Shown here in pieces: positions 23,859-32,260 of a stretch of DNA of 64,000 bases. The notes below the pieces were generated by a model. It was not told where the DNA came from and ran no database searches. It saw only the letters and a list, made by a program, of their open reading frames with translations. The DNA comes from Streptomyces sp. VRA16 Mangrove soil. Lineage in GTDB: Bacteria > Actinomycetota > Actinomycetes > Streptomycetales > Streptomycetaceae. Where the stretch lies: positions 1-64,000 of the forward strand of contig NZ_JAFVLN010000021.1 of the NCBI RefSeq assembly GCF_017377775.1, written 5' to 3'. Numbering within the stretch: position 1 is the first letter of the stretch; each line of letters opens with the position of its first letter. The position numbers were made by a program, and so were the translations under genes.

Positions 23859-23872
23859 TGAAAGCGCATTCA
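23859..23872. promoter_or_regulatory. LacI-type operator upstream of the lacI-family gene
   Basis: TGAAAGCGCATTCA is nearly palindromic around a central GC step, as in LacI/GalR operators, and starts 39 bp before the regulator's start codon. Likely autoregulatory. Confidence 0.6.
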
Positions 23873-24643
23873 CCCTAGGTCGGGAGGGGCGGAGGGGGCA
23901 AGGGCTGCCCCCGTGCCCCGGTCGCACACGCCCTGGTGCGAGGCCCGCACCAGCTCCACGGCCCCGCCGAGCCGCCGCTTCTCCCCGGCGCCGAGCGTCG
24001 GATTGGCGGTGCGCCGGGCGAGGGCCTCGTCGAGGGCGGGGGCCAGTCCGGGCGGCGGGTCGGTCAGCAGTGCGGTGAGCGCGACCCGTACCGCCGGCGC
24101 CTCCGCCCGCCCCGGGTCCACGGCGACCTCCGCCAGGATCAGCGCCGACATCGCCCAGTCCAGGGCGGGCGCCCCTTCCTCGGCGTTGGACCAGTCGATG
24201 ACGACCGGGCCGTGCGCGGTGCGGATGACGTTCTCGGGGTGCAGGTCGAGATGGAGTACGTGACCGTGGGGGCGCGGCGGTATCGCGTGCAACTGCCGCA
24301 GCAGCGCGGCCAGTTCGTGCCCCGCGTCCGCCGGGGAGAGATCGCCGCGCGCCGCCGCCTCGGCCTGCGTCGGGCCGTGCAGCCGCTCCATGACCAGGTC
24401 GCCGGGGGCGAGCCCGGCGTCGGGGCGCACGCGCGGCGCTGGGAAACCGTGCTCACGCACGTACGTCATGAACGTGGCCTCACCGCGGGTGTCCCACCCC
24501 TCGCGGCAGCGGCGCAGCACCCAGGCATCGTCGAGGGCGTAGACGTCGGCGGTGCGGCCTGAGCCCAGGAGCGGGAGGTGGTCGGCAGTCGCCAACTGGT
24601 CTCGGGCGTCGGCGAGTTCATCGATCGAGTGAACGTGGCCCAT
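23870..24643 (-). CDS. APH-family phosphotransferase
   Basis: A 257-residue kinase-like protein of the aminoglycoside phosphotransferase superfamily. GSGRTADVYALDDAWVLRR is the nucleotide-binding N-lobe, HLDLHPENVIRT (about residues 140-151) the catalytic loop, and VVIDWSNAEEGAPALDW the metal-binding segment. Substrate unknown; such genes phosphorylate antibiotics, sugars or metabolites. The ATG at 24643 is preferred because an in-frame ATG at 24685 would collide with the start of the divergent fragment gene. The 3' end lies close to the LacI operator. Confidence 0.75.
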   Translation of the reverse strand: MGHVHSIDELADARDQLATADHLPLLGSGRTADVYALDDAWVLRRCREGWDTRGEATFMTYVREHGFPAPRVRPDAGLAPGDLVMERLHGPTQAEAAARGDLSPADAGHELAALLRQLHAIPPRPHGHVLHLDLHPENVIRTAHGPVVIDWSNAEEGAPALDWAMSALILAEVAVDPGRAEAPAVRVALTALLTDPPPGLAPALDEALARRTANPTLGAGEKRRLGGAVELVRASHQGVCDRGTGAALAPSAPPDLG

Positions 24644-24683
24644 GGCGCTGCCCGGCCGCTCGCCGCGCGCATAGCTTCCCGTC

Positions 24684-25127
24684 ATGGTCACAGCGTCCCA
24701 CGAGCACTGGCCCGCGCTGAGGGCGACCGACGACAAGACCGCCCAGTACTACATCGAACTGCTGGACATCGGCCTCGGGGACACCCCTGCCGGATCGACA
24801 TGGAGAGAGACGATGAGCGTCATCACGTACTTCCCGGGCCGGGGCAGCTTCCGCGAGGAGGCTTACCTTGAGGGGAAGGCCGAGGGGAAGGCCGAGGGGA
24901 AAGCCGAGGGGAAAGCCGAGGGGCAGGTCGAAGGTGAAGCCGTGGGGCTGGCCGAGGCCGTCGTCCGGGTGCTGGAGCGGCGAGGGATTCCGCTCGCCGA
25001 CGCCCGGCGCGAGCGCATCCTGTCCTGCACCGACCTCGACGTGCTGCACCAGTGGCTGGATCTGGCGGTGAGCGCGACCGACGCGGAGAGCCTCTTCGCC
25101 GAGGGCGCCCCGCACCCCCGGACCTGA
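24684..25127 (+). pseudogene. C-terminal remnant of an Rpn/YadD-like nuclease-family protein
   Basis: A 147-residue reading frame. From ATDDKTAQYYIELLDIGLG onward it resembles the C-terminal third of ~300-residue Streptomyces proteins of the Rpn-like (PD-(D/E)XK recombination-promoting nuclease/putative transposase) group. These end with an E-G-R/K-A-E-G repeat helix, VLRVLERRGI, RERILSCTDLDVLHQWLDLA and an AESLF-like tail. The N-terminal nuclease domain is missing, so the gene looks truncated. Whether it is still translated is unknown. Family assignment is from memory and moderately sure. Confidence 0.6.
24870..24917 (+). repeat. 12-bp in-frame coding repeat (Glu-Gly-Lys-Ala)
   Basis: Four tandem copies of GAGGGGAAGGCC (two with AAA for AAG), encoding EGKA repeats and continuing as EGQVEGEA. 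Such repeats vary in number among members of this protein family. Confidence 0.85.
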
Positions 25128-25141
25128 GGCGGCCGGGACCC

Positions 25142-25175
25142 GGCGGCGGCCCTGCCGGTCAGGAGGGCCGCCGCC
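25142..25175. terminator. Bidirectional hairpin overlapping the sdhB stop codon
   Basis: GGCGGCGGCCCT pairs perfectly with AGGGCCGCCGCC over 12 bp. The right arm lies inside the last codons of sdhB, and the loop contains its stop codon. It can serve both converging transcripts. Confidence 0.65.
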
Positions 25176-25953
25176 TGATCCTGTTCCCCAGCCACACCAG
25201 CGGGTCGTACTTGCGGTCGACGGCCCTTTCCTTCAAGGGAATCAGCGCATTGTCCGTGATCTTGATGCCCTCGGGGCAGACCTCCGTGCAGCACTTGGTG
25301 ATGTTGCAGTAGCCGAGTCCGTGCTCCTCCTGGGCGGTGGCCTTGCGGTCGAGGCCCGAGTCCGCGGCGGCGTCGAGCGGATGCATGTCCAGTTCGGCGA
25401 CGCGCATCAGGAAGCGCGGGCCCGCGAACGCCGTCTTGTTCTCCTCGTGGTCGCGCACCACATGGCAGGTGTCCTGGCACAGGAAGCACTCGATGCACTT
25501 GCGGAACTCCTGCGAGCGGTCCACGTCCTCCTGCATCATCCGGTACTCGCCGGGCCCGACCCCCTCGGGCGGCACGAACGCCGGGACCTCGCGCGCCTTC
25601 GTGTAGTTGAAGCCGACGTCCGTGACGAGATCCCGCACGACAGGGAACGCGCGCAGCGGCGTCACCGTGATCGTGTCGGCGCGGTCGAAGACCGACATCC
25701 GCGTCATGCACATCAGCCGCGGCCGACCGTTGACCTCGGCGGAGCACGAACCGCACTTGCCCGCCTTGCAGTTCCACCGGACCGCCAGGTCCGGGGCCTG
25801 GGTCGCCTGCAGCCGGTGGATGATGTCGAGGACGACCTCGCCCTCGTTCACCTCGACCTCGAAGTCCTCCAGGCCGCCGCCGTCGACATCCCCCCGCCAC
25901 ACCCTGAAGTGCGCGTCATACGCGCTCGCATTCGCGCTCGACGTCGCGCTCAC
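25159..25953 (-). CDS. sdhB: Succinate dehydrogenase/fumarate reductase iron-sulfur subunit
   Basis: A 264-residue iron-sulfur subunit. The plant-ferredoxin-like domain carries the [2Fe-2S] cysteines in CKAGKCGSCSAEV, with a further Cys in RLMC. The C-terminal domain has CIECFLCQDTC and CNITKCCTEVCPEGI for the [4Fe-4S] and [3Fe-4S] clusters. It passes electrons from the flavoprotein to the membrane anchor. The start overlaps the flavoprotein stop (GTGA at 25950-25953). This three-subunit layout resembles the second (Sdh1-like) type of actinobacteria rather than the classical four-gene sdhCDAB. Confidence 0.92.
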   Translation of the reverse strand: MSATSSANASAYDAHFRVWRGDVDGGGLEDFEVEVNEGEVVLDIIHRLQATQAPDLAVRWNCKAGKCGSCSAEVNGRPRLMCMTRMSVFDRADTITVTPLRAFPVVRDLVTDVGFNYTKAREVPAFVPPEGVGPGEYRMMQEDVDRSQEFRKCIECFLCQDTCHVVRDHEENKTAFAGPRFLMRVAELDMHPLDAAADSGLDRKATAQEEHGLGYCNITKCCTEVCPEGIKITDNALIPLKERAVDRKYDPLVWLGNRIRRRPS

Positions 25954-27881
25954 TCGAACAGCTCCTCTTCGGCAAGGTACTTGACCAGCTCCTCCTTCTC
26001 GAAGAGGGCGAGCAGGTCCGGGCGGATGGGTTCGGTCTCCTCGCGTACGAGGCTGATCTGGCCGCGCACCGGATCGGTGGCCGCCAACCCCCCGGTGGGG
26101 TCCCGGAGTTGGCACAGCAGGTTCATCCGGCGCCAGGTGCGGTCCATCGCCGCGAAGTCCTCCCGGGTGTGGCCGCCGCGCGACTCGGTGCGCTCCAGGG
26201 CGGCCCGCGCGATGCACTCGCTGACCAGCAGCATGTTGCGCAGGTCGAGGGAGAGGTGCCAGCCGGGGTTGAACTGCCGGTGCCCCTCGACCCCGGCCCG
26301 CCGCGCCCGCACCCGCAGATCGGCGAGTTTGCGCAGCGCCTCCTCCATCTCGTGCTCGCGGCGGATGATGCCGACCAGGTCGTTCATCGTCTGCTGGAGC
26401 TCCTGGTGGAGCGTGTACGGGTTCTCGGGGACCGCCCCGTCCTCCTGGCCCTCGGCCGAGAACGGGCGCAGCGCCTCCGCGGCCGCCGTGTCGATCTGCG
26501 GCCCGGGTACCTCGGGGCGGGCCGTGAGGCCCTGCGCGTACGCGGCCGCGTGCAGCCCGGCGCGCCGCCCGAACACCAGCAGGTCGGAGAGCGAGTTGCC
26601 GCCGAGTCGGTTCGAGCCGTGCATGCCGCCCGCGACCTCCCCGGCCGCGAACAGCCCCGGCACCCCGCGCGCCGCCGCCGAGTCCGAGTCGACGGCGATG
26701 CCGCCCATCACGTAGTGGCAGGTCGGCCCGACCTCCATCGCCTCGGCCGTGATGTCGACGTCCGCCAGCTCCTTGAACTGGTGGTACATGGACGGCAGCC
26801 GGCGCCGGATGACCTCGGCCGGCATCCGGGACGACACGTCGAGGAAGACGCCGCCGTGCGGGGAGCCGCGACCCGCCTTCACCTCGGCGTTGATGGCCCG
26901 CGCCACCTCGTCGCGCGGCAGCAGTTCAGGAGGGCGCCGGTTGTGGTCGGGGTCCTCGTACCAGCGGTCGCCCTCGGCCTCCGACTCGGCGTACTTCTCC
27001 TTGAACACGTCCGGGATGTAGTCGAACATGAACCGCTTGCCCTCGGAGTTCTTGAGCACCCCGCCGTCGCCGCGCACCGACTCCGTGACGAGGATGCCCT
27101 TCACCGACGGCGGCCAGACCATCCCCGTCGGGTGGAACTGCACGAACTCCATGTTCAGCAGCGGAGCCCCGGCCAGCAGCGCCAGCGCGTGCCCGTCACC
27201 GGTGTACTCCCACGAGTTCGACGTCACCTTGAAGGACTTGCCGATGCCGCCGGTCGCGAGGACGACGCCGGGCGCCTCGATGACGAAGAAGCGCCCGCTC
27301 TCCCGCTCGTAGCAGAAGGTCCCCGACACCTTCCCGTCGTCGTCCTTCAACACCCGGGTGACCGTGCACTCCTGAAAGACCTTCAGGTTCGCCTCGTAGT
27401 CGCCGGTCTCCTCGTAGTCCTGCTGCTGGAGCTGGACGATCTTCTGCTGGAGCGTGCGGATCAGCTCCAGGCCCGTACGGTCGCCGACGTGCGCGAGTCG
27501 CGGGTACTCGTGCCCGCCGAAGTTGCGCTGCGAGATCCGCCCGTCCCGCGTGCGGTCGAAGAGCGCGCCCCAGGTCTCCAGCTCCCAGACCCGGTCCGGG
27601 GCCTCCTTCGCGTGCAGCTCCGCCATCCGCCACTGGTTGAGGAACTTGCCGCCGCGCATCGTGTCGCGGAAGTGGACCTGCCAGTTGTCGCCGGAGTTCA
27701 CGTTGCCCATGGCGGCCGCGATGCCGCCCTCCGCCATCACCGTGTGGGCCTTGCCGAACAGGGACTTGCAGATCACGGCCGTACGAGCACCCTGCTCGCG
27801 CGCCTCGATCGCGGCCCGGAGCCCGGCGCCACCGGCGCCCACCACGACAACATCCCACTGCTGTCGCTCCACTACAGACAT
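25950..27881 (-). CDS. sdhA: Succinate dehydrogenase/fumarate reductase flavoprotein subunit
   Basis: A 643-residue flavoprotein. The Rossmann FAD motif is VVVVGAGGAGLRAAIEA (about 11-27), and HTVMAEGGIAAAMGN contains the conserved HTxxAxGG stretch. GVVLATGGIGK and TEAMEVGPTCHYVMGGI carry further FAD and substrate-site residues, and RLGGNSLSDLLVFGRRAG lies near 405. It oxidises succinate to fumarate in the TCA cycle or runs in reverse. Middle gene of the anchor-flavoprotein-FeS operon, 16 bp after the anchor gene. The ATG at 27881 begins the conserved N-terminus MSVVERQQWD. Confidence 0.93.
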   Translation of the reverse strand: MSVVERQQWDVVVVGAGGAGLRAAIEAREQGARTAVICKSLFGKAHTVMAEGGIAAAMGNVNSGDNWQVHFRDTMRGGKFLNQWRMAELHAKEAPDRVWELETWGALFDRTRDGRISQRNFGGHEYPRLAHVGDRTGLELIRTLQQKIVQLQQQDYEETGDYEANLKVFQECTVTRVLKDDDGKVSGTFCYERESGRFFVIEAPGVVLATGGIGKSFKVTSNSWEYTGDGHALALLAGAPLLNMEFVQFHPTGMVWPPSVKGILVTESVRGDGGVLKNSEGKRFMFDYIPDVFKEKYAESEAEGDRWYEDPDHNRRPPELLPRDEVARAINAEVKAGRGSPHGGVFLDVSSRMPAEVIRRRLPSMYHQFKELADVDITAEAMEVGPTCHYVMGGIAVDSDSAAARGVPGLFAAGEVAGGMHGSNRLGGNSLSDLLVFGRRAGLHAAAYAQGLTARPEVPGPQIDTAAAEALRPFSAEGQEDGAVPENPYTLHQELQQTMNDLVGIIRREHEMEEALRKLADLRVRARRAGVEGHRQFNPGWHLSLDLRNMLLVSECIARAALERTESRGGHTREDFAAMDRTWRRMNLLCQLRDPTGGLAATDPVRGQISLVREETEPIRPDLLALFEKEELVKYLAEEELFE

Positions 27882-27897
27882 CAGAAGGCCCCAACCA

Positions 27898-28737
27898 TTA
27901 GAAGAAGCGCGGATCGTCGAAGGCGCCGGACGCGACCAGGTACACATAGAAGTCGGCGAGCGCCACGCTCACCAACGACGCCCAGGCGAGCAGCATGTGA
28001 CGGGCATTCAGTTTGCCCACCCAGCCCCAGAGGCGGTAGCGCACGGGGCGTTTCGAGAAGTGCTTGAGACGGCCGCCCACGATGTGCCGGCAGGAGTGGC
28101 AGGAGATCGTGTACGTCCAGATCAGCACGATGTTGAGCAGGAAGACCAGGGTGCCCAGGCCCATGTGACCCCACTCGTAGTTCTCGTCGCGGAACGAGAG
28201 CACGGTGTCGTAGGTCAGGATGCAGGCGACGAGCACGGCCGCGTAGAAGAAGTACCGGTGGATGTTCTGCAGGATCAGCGGGAACCGCGTCTCACCGCTG
28301 TACTTCTTGTGCGGCTCGGCCACCGCGCAGGCCGGCGGCGACGCCCAGAAGCCGCGGTAGTAGGCCTTGCGGTAGTAGTAGCAGGTCAGCCGGAAGCCCA
28401 GCGGGAAGATCAGGATGAGCAGCGCGGGGGACAGGCCCCACCAGCTGCCGAAGAGCTCCCAGTTGGGGCCGTGCCGCATCGGGGCGCAGTTGTCGGCGAG
28501 GCACGGCGAGTAGAACGGGGACACGTACGGGGCCGCGTAGTAGTCCGCGTTCGCGAAGGCCCGCCACGTCGAGTAGACGACGAAGGCGAACAGGCCCGCG
28601 GCGGTCGCCGCCGGGGCCAGCCACCAGCGGTCCGTGCGCAGATGGGACGCGCTGATCGCGGCACGGGTCCGGCCGCGGACGCCGGTGCCGCTCTCGGTAT
28701 GGGGTTCGGTACTGGTCGGTTCCGTGCCGGTGGCCAA
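27898..28737 (-). CDS. Succinate dehydrogenase membrane-anchor subunit (single large type)
   Basis: A 279-residue protein with about five predicted transmembrane segments (near 45-60, 100-120, 160-180, 195-215 and 245-265). Histidines in LQNIHRYFF, SCHSCRHIVGG and KLNARHMLL could ligate haem. A cysteine-containing loop, SPCLADNCAPM, faces outward. It anchors SdhAB to the membrane and passes electrons to menaquinone. First gene of the operon. Single large anchors of this kind are found with Sdh1-type complexes of mycobacteria and streptomycetes. Confidence 0.82.
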   Translation of the reverse strand: MATGTEPTSTEPHTESGTGVRGRTRAAISASHLRTDRWWLAPAATAAGLFAFVVYSTWRAFANADYYAAPYVSPFYSPCLADNCAPMRHGPNWELFGSWWGLSPALLILIFPLGFRLTCYYYRKAYYRGFWASPPACAVAEPHKKYSGETRFPLILQNIHRYFFYAAVLVACILTYDTVLSFRDENYEWGHMGLGTLVFLLNIVLIWTYTISCHSCRHIVGGRLKHFSKRPVRYRLWGWVGKLNARHMLLAWASLVSVALADFYVYLVASGAFDDPRFF

Positions 28738-28786
28738 CGAAGCCTCCGCTCGAAGGGTCAGGGGCGTGCTCGGGGGATGCGGCGGT

Positions 28787-29071
28787 TCACGGGGCGTGCC
28801 GGTCCCGCGCGCCGAGCCCCTCGTCGTCCGAGTCCGTCCACAGGGAGCGGTCGTACGGGGTGTCGGGGATCGACACGAGGTCGGGGCGGCGTGGCGGGGC
28901 CTGCGCGGCGGACTCGCGCAGCAGGGCCAGGCTCTCGCGCAGGTGGTCGGTGTCGGCCCGTACGCGCCTGAGGTCGGGGCCGGTTCCGAGCTGCGGTTCC
29001 AGTCGGCCGACGGCGCGCGTGAGGTCTTCGAGGCAGCGGGTGGCCGCCGCCAAGTCGTCGTGCAGGGACAT
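28787..29071 (-). CDS. Small coiled-coil protein upstream of the sdh operon
   Basis: About 94 residues beginning MSLHDDLAAATRCLEDLTRAVGRLE, a short amphipathic heptad-like helix, then a charged tail ending DSDDEGLGARDRHAP. No known domain. It lies 49 bp before the SDH anchor gene on the same strand, so it may be cotranscribed and could assist the complex. An upstream ATG at 29110 would give 107 residues; the inner start has a better GCGAGG ribosome binding site. Confidence 0.6.
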   Translation of the reverse strand: MSLHDDLAAATRCLEDLTRAVGRLEPQLGTGPDLRRVRADTDHLRESLALLRESAAQAPPRRPDLVSIPDTPYDRSLWTDSDDEGLGARDRHAP

Positions 29072-29110
29072 GACTTGCCTCGCTTCCGCTGGTGCGGCGG
29101 AGATGCTCAT

Positions 29111-29433
29111 GCGCCTGCGAGTGTCGCGCGTCACATTGCCGTTTGTGAAGGGAACGGCGCGGATTCCGGGGGCGCGCGGGGGAGTGCGCCCCCTGTTTGC
29201 GCCCTCTGGGGGTGCCTTGAGCGGTGCGTCCGGCGGGGGCGGGTCCGGTGGGGCTTCTCGCGCCCCGCGCCGCAGCCGCTGACGGACACGGCCCCGCGCC
29301 TGTGAAGGCATGCGCTGGTGCGCGTCTCAGGGGCGCCCCGCCCCCCGACAGGCCCCACGGTTGGGCCGCACGAGGGGTTCCTGGGGGGTGAAAACGTGTC
29401 GCGGGGCACCTCGTCGCGCGAGGCCGGATAGAT
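29111..29433. other. Non-coding intergenic region
   Basis: GC-rich sequence between two divergent genes with several G runs (GGGGGCGCGCGGGGGAG, GGGGCGCCCCGCCCCCC). I see no gene, tRNA or clear promoter for the leftward gene here. Confidence 0.5.
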
Positions 29434-29470
29434 GTGATCAACCGCATATACCGCCAAAAGTGATCAACCG
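29434..29470 (+). promoter_or_regulatory. Pair of GTGATCAACCG direct repeats before the peptide-binding gene
   Basis: GTGATCAACCG occurs at 29434-29444 and 29460-29470, 26 bp apart, separated by the relatively AT-rich CATATACCGCCAAAA. They lie 25-60 bp upstream of the start codon, a good position for an activator or repressor binding in tandem. Confidence 0.45.
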
Positions 29471-29494
29471 GCCCGTACCGGAGGTAGCTCCGAG

Positions 29495-31864
29495 ATGCAC
29501 CAGACCCCCAGGCGCCGAGGCGCAGCCCTGCGCTCAGCCGCGTTTCTCGTGAGCGGCGCGCTCGCCGTGACCGCGCTCGCCGGGTGCGGCGCGGACGACG
29601 ACGCGAGCAGCCCCTCCGCCGGGCAGGACATCGCACCCGCCGCCCGCGACCAGGTCAAGGACGGCGGCACCCTGCGCTGGGCCGTCGACTCCCTGCCCCA
29701 GACCCTCAACGTCTTCCAGGCCGACGCCGACGCGACCACGAGCCGGGTCACCGGCGCCGTGCTCCCGTCGATGTTCCGACTCGACGCGCAGGGCCGCCCG
29801 CAGGCCGACCCCGACTACCTGGAGAAGGCGCAGGTCATCGAGACCGAGCCCAAGCAGGTCGTGCTGTACAAGCTGAACCAGCAGGCCGTCTGGAGTGACG
29901 GCCGCGAGATCGGCGCCCCCGACTTCGCCGCCCAGTGGCGCGCCCTGTCCGGCAAGGACAACGCGTACTGGACCGCGCACAACGCCGGCTACGACCGCAT
30001 CGAGAAGATCGAGCGCGGCGCGAACGACCTGGAGGTCCGCGTCACGTTCGCCAAGCCGTACGCGGACTGGCGCGCTCTCTTCTCACCGCTGTACCCCAAG
30101 GACGTCATGGGGACCCCGGACCACTTCAACGACGGGGCCCGCCGCAAGCTGAAGAACACCGCGGGCCCGTTCGCGATCGACGCGATCGACCGGGACGCCA
30201 AGACGGTCTCCCTCAAGCGCAACCCGCGCTGGTGGGGCCGCCCCGCCAAGCTCGACGAGCTGGTGCTCACCGCCGTGCCGCGCGGCGAGCGGGCCGCCGC
30301 CCTGGCCGCGGGCAAGCTCGACCTCGCCGGCCTGGACACCGGCGGCGCCGACCGCATCGCGTACGCCGCCCGCGACACGGGCACGTCGGGCCCGCTCACG
30401 CACGGTCCGGGCGCCGCCCTCACCCCCGGCAGGGCGCTGCGCTCCTGGGCGATCGTGCACGGCGACGACGAGGAGGCAGCGGAGGCGGAGATCCACGCCC
30501 GCGCGAAGACCCGCAAGGCCGTGAAGAAGTACGCGAAGGAACAGCAGAGCCTGCGCGGCTTCGTCGTCCGCAAGTCGCTCGAACCGGCCTACACGCAGCT
30601 CGCGCTGAACGGCGCCGAGGGTCCCCTCGCCGACGAGCGCGTACGCCGCGCCGTGGCCCGCGCCATCGACCGCACCGAGCTGGCCGAGCTCGCGCTCAAG
30701 CCGCTCGGCCTGCCCGTCACCACCGTCGACAGCCACCTGGCGCTGGCCGGGCAGGAGGCGTACGCCGACAGCAGCGGCGCGCTCGGCCACCAGGACACCG
30801 AGCAGGCGCAGGCGCTGCTCGCCGAGGCGGGCTGGGTGCCCGGCGGCCCGCTGGAGAAGAACTCCAGGGACAAGGCCAAGGAGAAGGCGAAGACGGCCGG
30901 CAGCGAGGCCGACTCCGAGAACGAGTCCGAGGACTCCGGCGACGGTACGTACATCGTCGGCGAGGACGACAAGAACGGCACAAACGCCGCCGACGACCAG
31001 AAGCCGGGCGCCGACGCGCCCCCGCTGTTCGGCCCCGGGCCCCTCGCCGCCGCCCAGTACACCGCGCTGCTGCACCAGGCCGACGCCATGAAGACGCGCA
31101 CGGCCGACAAGGAGAAGCGCAAGCACTCCCGGCACGGCCACGCCGAAAAGCACGGAAACGATCATGCGGCCGAGGGGCTCAGCAACGACGCCAAGCGGTA
31201 CGTGAAGAAGAAGGGCGGCGCGCCCGGCGCGTACGCCCCCAAGGGCACGGCCGCCCCGGCCGCCGCCCCCGCCGGCGCCGCCGCGGGCCCGCTCGCCAAG
31301 GACGGCAAGGCGCTCACCCTCCGCTTCGTGCTGCCCTCCGGCGCGGGCTCTGAGCAACTGCGCTCGGTCGCCGACCGGATCTCGCGGATGCTGGAGAAGA
31401 TCGGCGTGCGCACGGACATCATGAAGGTCGACGACGAGAGCTACTTCAAGGACCACATCGCCTCCGGCGACTACGACCTGGCGCTCTACTCGTGGCCCGC
31501 GTCCGCCTACCCCGCCACCGACGCCCGCCCCATCTACGCCAAGCCGATCCCGGCCGCCGACGGTTCGCTCACCGTCGAGCAGAACTACACCCGGGTCGGT
31601 ACCGACCGCATCGACCAGCTCTTCGACCAGGCGATCGGCGAGCTCGACGCGGACGAGGAGCACTCCCTGGTGAAGGAGGCCGACGCCCGCATCTGGGCGG
31701 CGGCCGGCTCCGTCCCGCTCTACCAGCGCCCGGAGCTCGTCGCGGCCCGCCCGGACCTGGCCAACGCCGGAGCCTTCGGTTTCCAGGAGCCGGACTACGA
31801 GGACATCGGCTACCTGAAGCCGGGTGCGAAGCCGTCCCAGAACCCCTCGGCGAAGGACGACTGA
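29495..31864 (+). CDS. Peptide-type ABC transporter substrate-binding lipoprotein with large low-complexity insert
   Basis: A 789-residue family-5 (DppA/OppA-type) binding protein. The signal peptide ends in a lipobox (ALAGCGAD, Cys at about 31). Family-5 sequence occupies about 60-455 (GGTLRWAVDSLPQTLNVFQ, VWSDGREIGAPDFAAQW, RAIDRTELAELAL) and resumes at about 605-775 (LTLRFVLPSGAGSEQLRSV). Between them is an insert of about 150 residues: Lys/Glu/Asp-rich, then His-rich (KHSRHGHAEKHGNDH), then an Ala/Pro linker. The usual family length is 500-600. No permease genes adjoin it. Confidence 0.85.
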   Translation: MHQTPRRRGAALRSAAFLVSGALAVTALAGCGADDDASSPSAGQDIAPAARDQVKDGGTLRWAVDSLPQTLNVFQADADATTSRVTGAVLPSMFRLDAQGRPQADPDYLEKAQVIETEPKQVVLYKLNQQAVWSDGREIGAPDFAAQWRALSGKDNAYWTAHNAGYDRIEKIERGANDLEVRVTFAKPYADWRALFSPLYPKDVMGTPDHFNDGARRKLKNTAGPFAIDAIDRDAKTVSLKRNPRWWGRPAKLDELVLTAVPRGERAAALAAGKLDLAGLDTGGADRIAYAARDTGTSGPLTHGPGAALTPGRALRSWAIVHGDDEEAAEAEIHARAKTRKAVKKYAKEQQSLRGFVVRKSLEPAYTQLALNGAEGPLADERVRRAVARAIDRTELAELALKPLGLPVTTVDSHLALAGQEAYADSSGALGHQDTEQAQALLAEAGWVPGGPLEKNSRDKAKEKAKTAGSEADSENESEDSGDGTYIVGEDDKNGTNAADDQKPGADAPPLFGPGPLAAAQYTALLHQADAMKTRTADKEKRKHSRHGHAEKHGNDHAAEGLSNDAKRYVKKKGGAPGAYAPKGTAAPAAAPAGAAAGPLAKDGKALTLRFVLPSGAGSEQLRSVADRISRMLEKIGVRTDIMKVDDESYFKDHIASGDYDLALYSWPASAYPATDARPIYAKPIPAADGSLTVEQNYTRVGTDRIDQLFDQAIGELDADEEHSLVKEADARIWAAAGSVPLYQRPELVAARPDLANAGAFGFQEPDYEDIGYLKPGAKPSQNPSAKDD

Positions 31865-31901
31865 ACCGCTGCACCTCTGAGGCCGCTCACGTCGGCCACC
31901 C

Positions 31902-31952
31902 CGCCCGGTGTGCTCGTGCCGATCCTCATGATCGGACCGAGCACACCGGGCG
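31902..31952 (+). terminator. Strong terminator hairpin after the peptide-binding lipoprotein gene
   Basis: CGCCCGGTGTGCTCG pairs perfectly with CGAGCACACCGGGCG (15 bp), extended inside by CCGATC/GATCGG across a 5-nt loop. It lies 37 bp after the stop codon. Confidence 0.88.
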
Positions 31953-32260
31953 TACCCGTGCCGCTGCCCCGCACCGGCCCTGCCTGCGGCCCCGACGGCC
32001 CGCGCCGGCGGCCCCCGACGAAGATCCCAAGCTCAGATCCCGCTCAACTCCCTTGCCCGCCGGGGTGCCCGCCAGGCAAGGTTCGTTCTACCCGTTGACC
32101 TGCGGTTTTTCCCATCCCCCACGCTCCCCTGAAGGCCTGACGCGCCCCCCACCCGTCAAGCCACGTACCATGGGGTGAGGCCGTGGCGTGTCCAGCCCGG
32201 CAGGGCGCGCGAACATATGTGTACGCGCAGCCGTCACCTATTCCGGGAGTACGCCGCAAT
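31953..32260 (+). promoter_or_regulatory. Leader region of typA
   Basis: About 300 bp without a gene. It holds a short stem (CCTTGCC at about 32050 with GGCAAGG at about 32075), a TTGACC hexamer at 32095-32100, and TACCAT at 32166-32171 that could be a -10. No pair gives a clear consensus promoter. GGGAG lies 10 nt before the typA start. Confidence 0.35.
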
